NCBI GenBank assembly: GCA_950295325.1
Contig: OX485803.1
Coordinates: forward strand, 74,849,554 to 74,913,553
Direction of reading: 5' to 3'
DNA length: 64,000 bases
Source of the DNA: Polytrichum commune
Taxonomy: Eukaryota; Streptophyta; Polytrichopsida; Polytrichales; Polytrichaceae
The first letter of the stretch is position 1; every line of letters starts with the position of its first letter. Made by a program: the position numbers and the translations under genes. The notes under the pieces were generated by a model that saw only the letters and a list, made by a program, of their open reading frames with translations, was not told where the DNA came from and ran no database searches. Shown here piece by piece: positions 63,213 through 64,000 of this stretch.

Positions 63213-63305
63213 ACGGTGTAATCCGTTGTTGACCAATTTACACAAACACTACACCTATCCAAATTACCATGTTTATAACTTCTAATACTTGAAGGTGGTC
63301 TAATG

Positions 63306-63465
63306 TGTTGGACCATCTGCACACAAGGAGTTACCTTAGGTGTAAAACAGTTACCTTAGGTTTACCATAGATAATTAGGGTTAGGACAACTGTATATATA
63401 CTGAACCTTGAGGCTCTTAATCGAACTGATTCGTTCCTAGACAGTGTTCTGTCTATGCTTCTTCA
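63306..63465 (+). mobile_element. 5' LTR of a Ty1/copia element
   Basis: The 160-bp segment starts TGTTGG and ends CTTCA, so it has TG...CA ends. It is followed directly by the primer-binding site TGGTATCAGAGC (63466-63477), complementary to the 3' end of plant initiator tRNA-Met. A TATATATA box lies near 63393. The left edge could also be 63304. The 3' LTR is outside the window. Confidence 0.7.
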
Positions 63466-63533
63466 TGGTATCAGAGCAGGTTAGAGTCAAGCAGTGCAGG
63501 AGTAGGAGTGCGACTTCTCTCTTTCTCTATCAG

Positions 63534-64000
63534 ATGTCAACTGTCGAAACTGATACAGCTGCTAGTCCACAGACTCGTAGGAACCACGCAGCCATGGCTG
63601 GGGATAGTGCACTTCCAGAATCGTACCACCTAGAAGGAGGAGGTAACTTTGGGGTATGGTCTTTTAGGATGAAGAGTCTTCTACAAAAAGATGGACGATT
63701 TCATTACTGTACCATGCCGCCAAGCGAAACCATGGGTGAAGAAGAAAAGACCGCACGTCAGCAAGTCATGAGCGTCATCAGTAGCAACGCGAAGAATAGC
63801 GCCCTACCTCTCCTTCGACGCTACAAAGATCCCTATGAGTGTTGGACCGGTCTCAAGGCTCGCTACGAATCGGACAGCGGCCCACGTCGCGTGATGTTAT
63901 TTGAGAAGTTTTTCGCATTACGGAAAACAGAAGGAGTATCTATGGATACTCATCTCACTGAAGTGAGAAATGTGGCAAACCTTCTAGAGGAGGTTGAGGT
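63534..64000 (+). CDS. Ty1/copia gag (UBN2 type), 5' part, open to window end
   Basis: The frame opens at an ATG 68 bp after the LTR and is uninterrupted for 155 codons to the window edge. YHLEGGGNFGVWSFRMKSLL, then PYECWTGLKARY and LFEKFFALRKTEGVSMDTHL, match the N-terminal gag domain of plant copia retrotransposons. The capsid zinc knuckle and pol would lie outside the window. An open gag beside a well-kept LTR and primer site suggests a younger insertion than the gypsy remnant on its left. Confidence 0.85.
   Translation, partial: MSTVETDTAASPQTRRNHAAMAGDSALPESYHLEGGGNFGVWSFRMKSLLQKDGRFHYCTMPPSETMGEEEKTARQQVMSVISSNAKNSALPLLRRYKDPYECWTGLKARYESDSGPRRVMLFEKFFALRKTEGVSMDTHLTEVRNVANLLEEVE

Overview
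This window is nuclear DNA of a land plant. The evidence is a complete type IV chalcone isomerase-like gene, two complete RBP45/47-type RNA-binding protein genes whose coding exons are split by GT/AG introns, a broken sphingosine-1-phosphate lyase gene of plant type, and many plant transposon families (MuDR-like, pogo-like, PIF/Harbinger-like, CACTA-like, Ty3/gypsy, Ty1/copia, tRNA-derived SINEs). The species cannot be read from the sequence. Low gene density, AT-rich intergenic DNA and old degraded elements fit a large genome.

Layout. 1-2.9 kb: repeats with two SINEs, each with a long perfect target duplication. 2.9-11.25 kb: copy A of a segmental duplication, carrying an eight-coding-exon RBP45/47 gene on the minus strand and a private 865-bp transposon with a MITE nested inside it. 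11.25-15.5 kb: 5' part of a sphingosine-1-phosphate lyase gene (minus strand), truncated exactly at the edge of the duplicated block. 15.8-20.6 kb: a TA-flanked MITE, a tiny CACTA-like foldback, unrecognised DNA, and a GC-rich tandem repeat joined to a captured fragment of an NAD(P)-binding Rossmann gene. 21.25-26.6 kb: a MuDR-like element with two convergent genes (a broken MULE-SWIM transposase and an unfamiliar companion gene), whose ends are tandem arrays of a 62-63 bp unit. 27.4-27.7 kb: a second CACTA-like element. 30.8-33.6 kb: the intact four-exon CHIL gene (minus strand) with a MITE in its first intron; two more copies of that MITE lie upstream. 36.2-37.8 kb: a degenerate ~155-bp satellite-like array that changes orientation. 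38.9-40.05 kb: a PIF/Harbinger-like element with a (GA)26 tract. 40-49 kb: no recognisable gene. 49.25-50.95 kb: a dead pogo-like transposon. 51.45-58.8 kb: copy B of the segmental duplication with a second intact RBP45/47 gene. 60.7-61.1 kb: a MITE. 61.7-63.2 kb: a dead gypsy pol. 63.3 kb to the end: the 5' LTR, primer-binding site and open gag of a copia element that runs off the window.

Three genes look functional: the two RBP45/47 paralogues (450 aa each, differing at about three residues) and CHIL (216 aa). They share no obvious pathway. RBP45/47 proteins bind poly(A)/U-rich RNA, and CHIL assists flavonoid synthesis. The strongest candidate for something undescribed is the two-gene MuDR-like element at 21.25-26.6 kb. 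It has the convergent plan of maize MuDR, but a second gene I do not recognise and terminal repeats built from tandem units. All exon boundaries are by-eye calls from splice signals, phase and family similarity.
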